From NCBI GenBank assembly GCA_022712475.1, contig JALAGK010000420.1, positions 1-6,355 of the forward strand: DNA of 6,355 nt. The letters are read 5' to 3'. The stretch comes from Enterobacteriaceae bacterium. Lineage in GTDB: Bacteria > Pseudomonadota > Gammaproteobacteria > Enterobacterales > Enterobacteriaceae. Made by a program: the position numbers and the translations under genes. Positions within the stretch are counted from its first letter, which is position 1. Every line of letters begins with the position of its first letter. The notes below the pieces were generated by a model. It saw nothing but the letters and a program-made list of their open reading frames with translations. It was not told the DNA's origin and made no database searches. Of the stretch, positions 6,273 to 6,355 are shown piece after piece.

Positions 6273-6355
6273 CACCCTCACCGGCAACAACTTTGGCTAT
6301 CTCGATGAACAGACCAAGCGCATGATCCGTCGCGCTATTCTCAAAGCGGTTGCGA
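6265..6355 (+). CDS. phnJ: C-P lyase radical-SAM subunit PhnJ (5' part)
   Basis: PhnJ is the iron-sulfur, S-adenosylmethionine-dependent enzyme that breaks the carbon-phosphorus bond of 5-phosphoribosyl-1-phosphonate. Only 30 codons are present before the window ends. They read TGNNFGYLDEQTKRMIRR and then AILKAVA, closely matching the E. coli N-terminus. The cut falls just before the expected Ile-Pro-Gly whose glycine (Gly32 in E. coli) carries the radical; the cluster cysteines are further downstream, so no catalytic residue can be checked. GTG 6265 gives an N-terminus one residue longer than E. coli and has a well-placed ribosome site; ATG 6259 would add two residues. The start overlaps the phnI stop by 8 nt. 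Confidence 0.93.
   Translation, partial: MTDTLTGNNFGYLDEQTKRMIRRAILKAVA

Overview
This window is the front half of a phosphonate-utilisation (phn, carbon-phosphorus lyase) locus from a gamma-proteobacterium of the order Enterobacterales. Every gene lies on the + strand. Proteins closely resemble the Escherichia coli PhnB-PhnJ series in order, length and motifs, but they differ at many residues and use a GC-rich set of codons. A relative of E. coli (another Enterobacteriaceae genus) is therefore more likely than E. coli itself; I cannot name the genus from sequence alone. I see no mobile element, CRISPR array, tRNA or rRNA.

Layout. Positions 1-255 are an AT-richer upstream region with no convincing gene. 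It holds a possible sigma-70 promoter, a 9-bp tandem repeat and a strong 23-bp dyad just before phnB. phnB (yjdN type, 256-690) follows and ends at a clear rho-independent terminator (698-725). A second regulatory region (about 740-817) carries a Pho-box-like site and a second dyad lying over the probable -10 and the Shine-Dalgarno sequence of phnC. From there the operon runs without a break: phnC (ATPase), phnD (periplasmic binding protein), phnE (permease), phnF (GntR/HutC regulator), phnG, phnH, phnI (C-P lyase core subunits) and the first 30 codons of phnJ, which is cut off by the window end.

How the genes work together. PhnD captures phosphonates in the periplasm and PhnC/PhnE import them. 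PhnG, PhnH and PhnI (with PhnL, not in this window) attach the phosphonate to the ribose of ATP with loss of adenine. PhnJ, after PhnM action, breaks the C-P bond. PhnF is the likely local regulator, and the Pho box suggests PhoB control under phosphate starvation. Gaps shrink from 20-26 nt (phnC-phnF) to 1 nt (phnF-phnG) and then to overlaps (phnG-phnH, phnH-phnI, phnI-phnJ), as expected for translational coupling of a fixed-stoichiometry complex.

The gene content is well known. The parts most worth a second look are the two unassigned dyads in the two promoter regions and the insulation of phnB from phnC by a terminator. I do not see evidence for an undescribed system.
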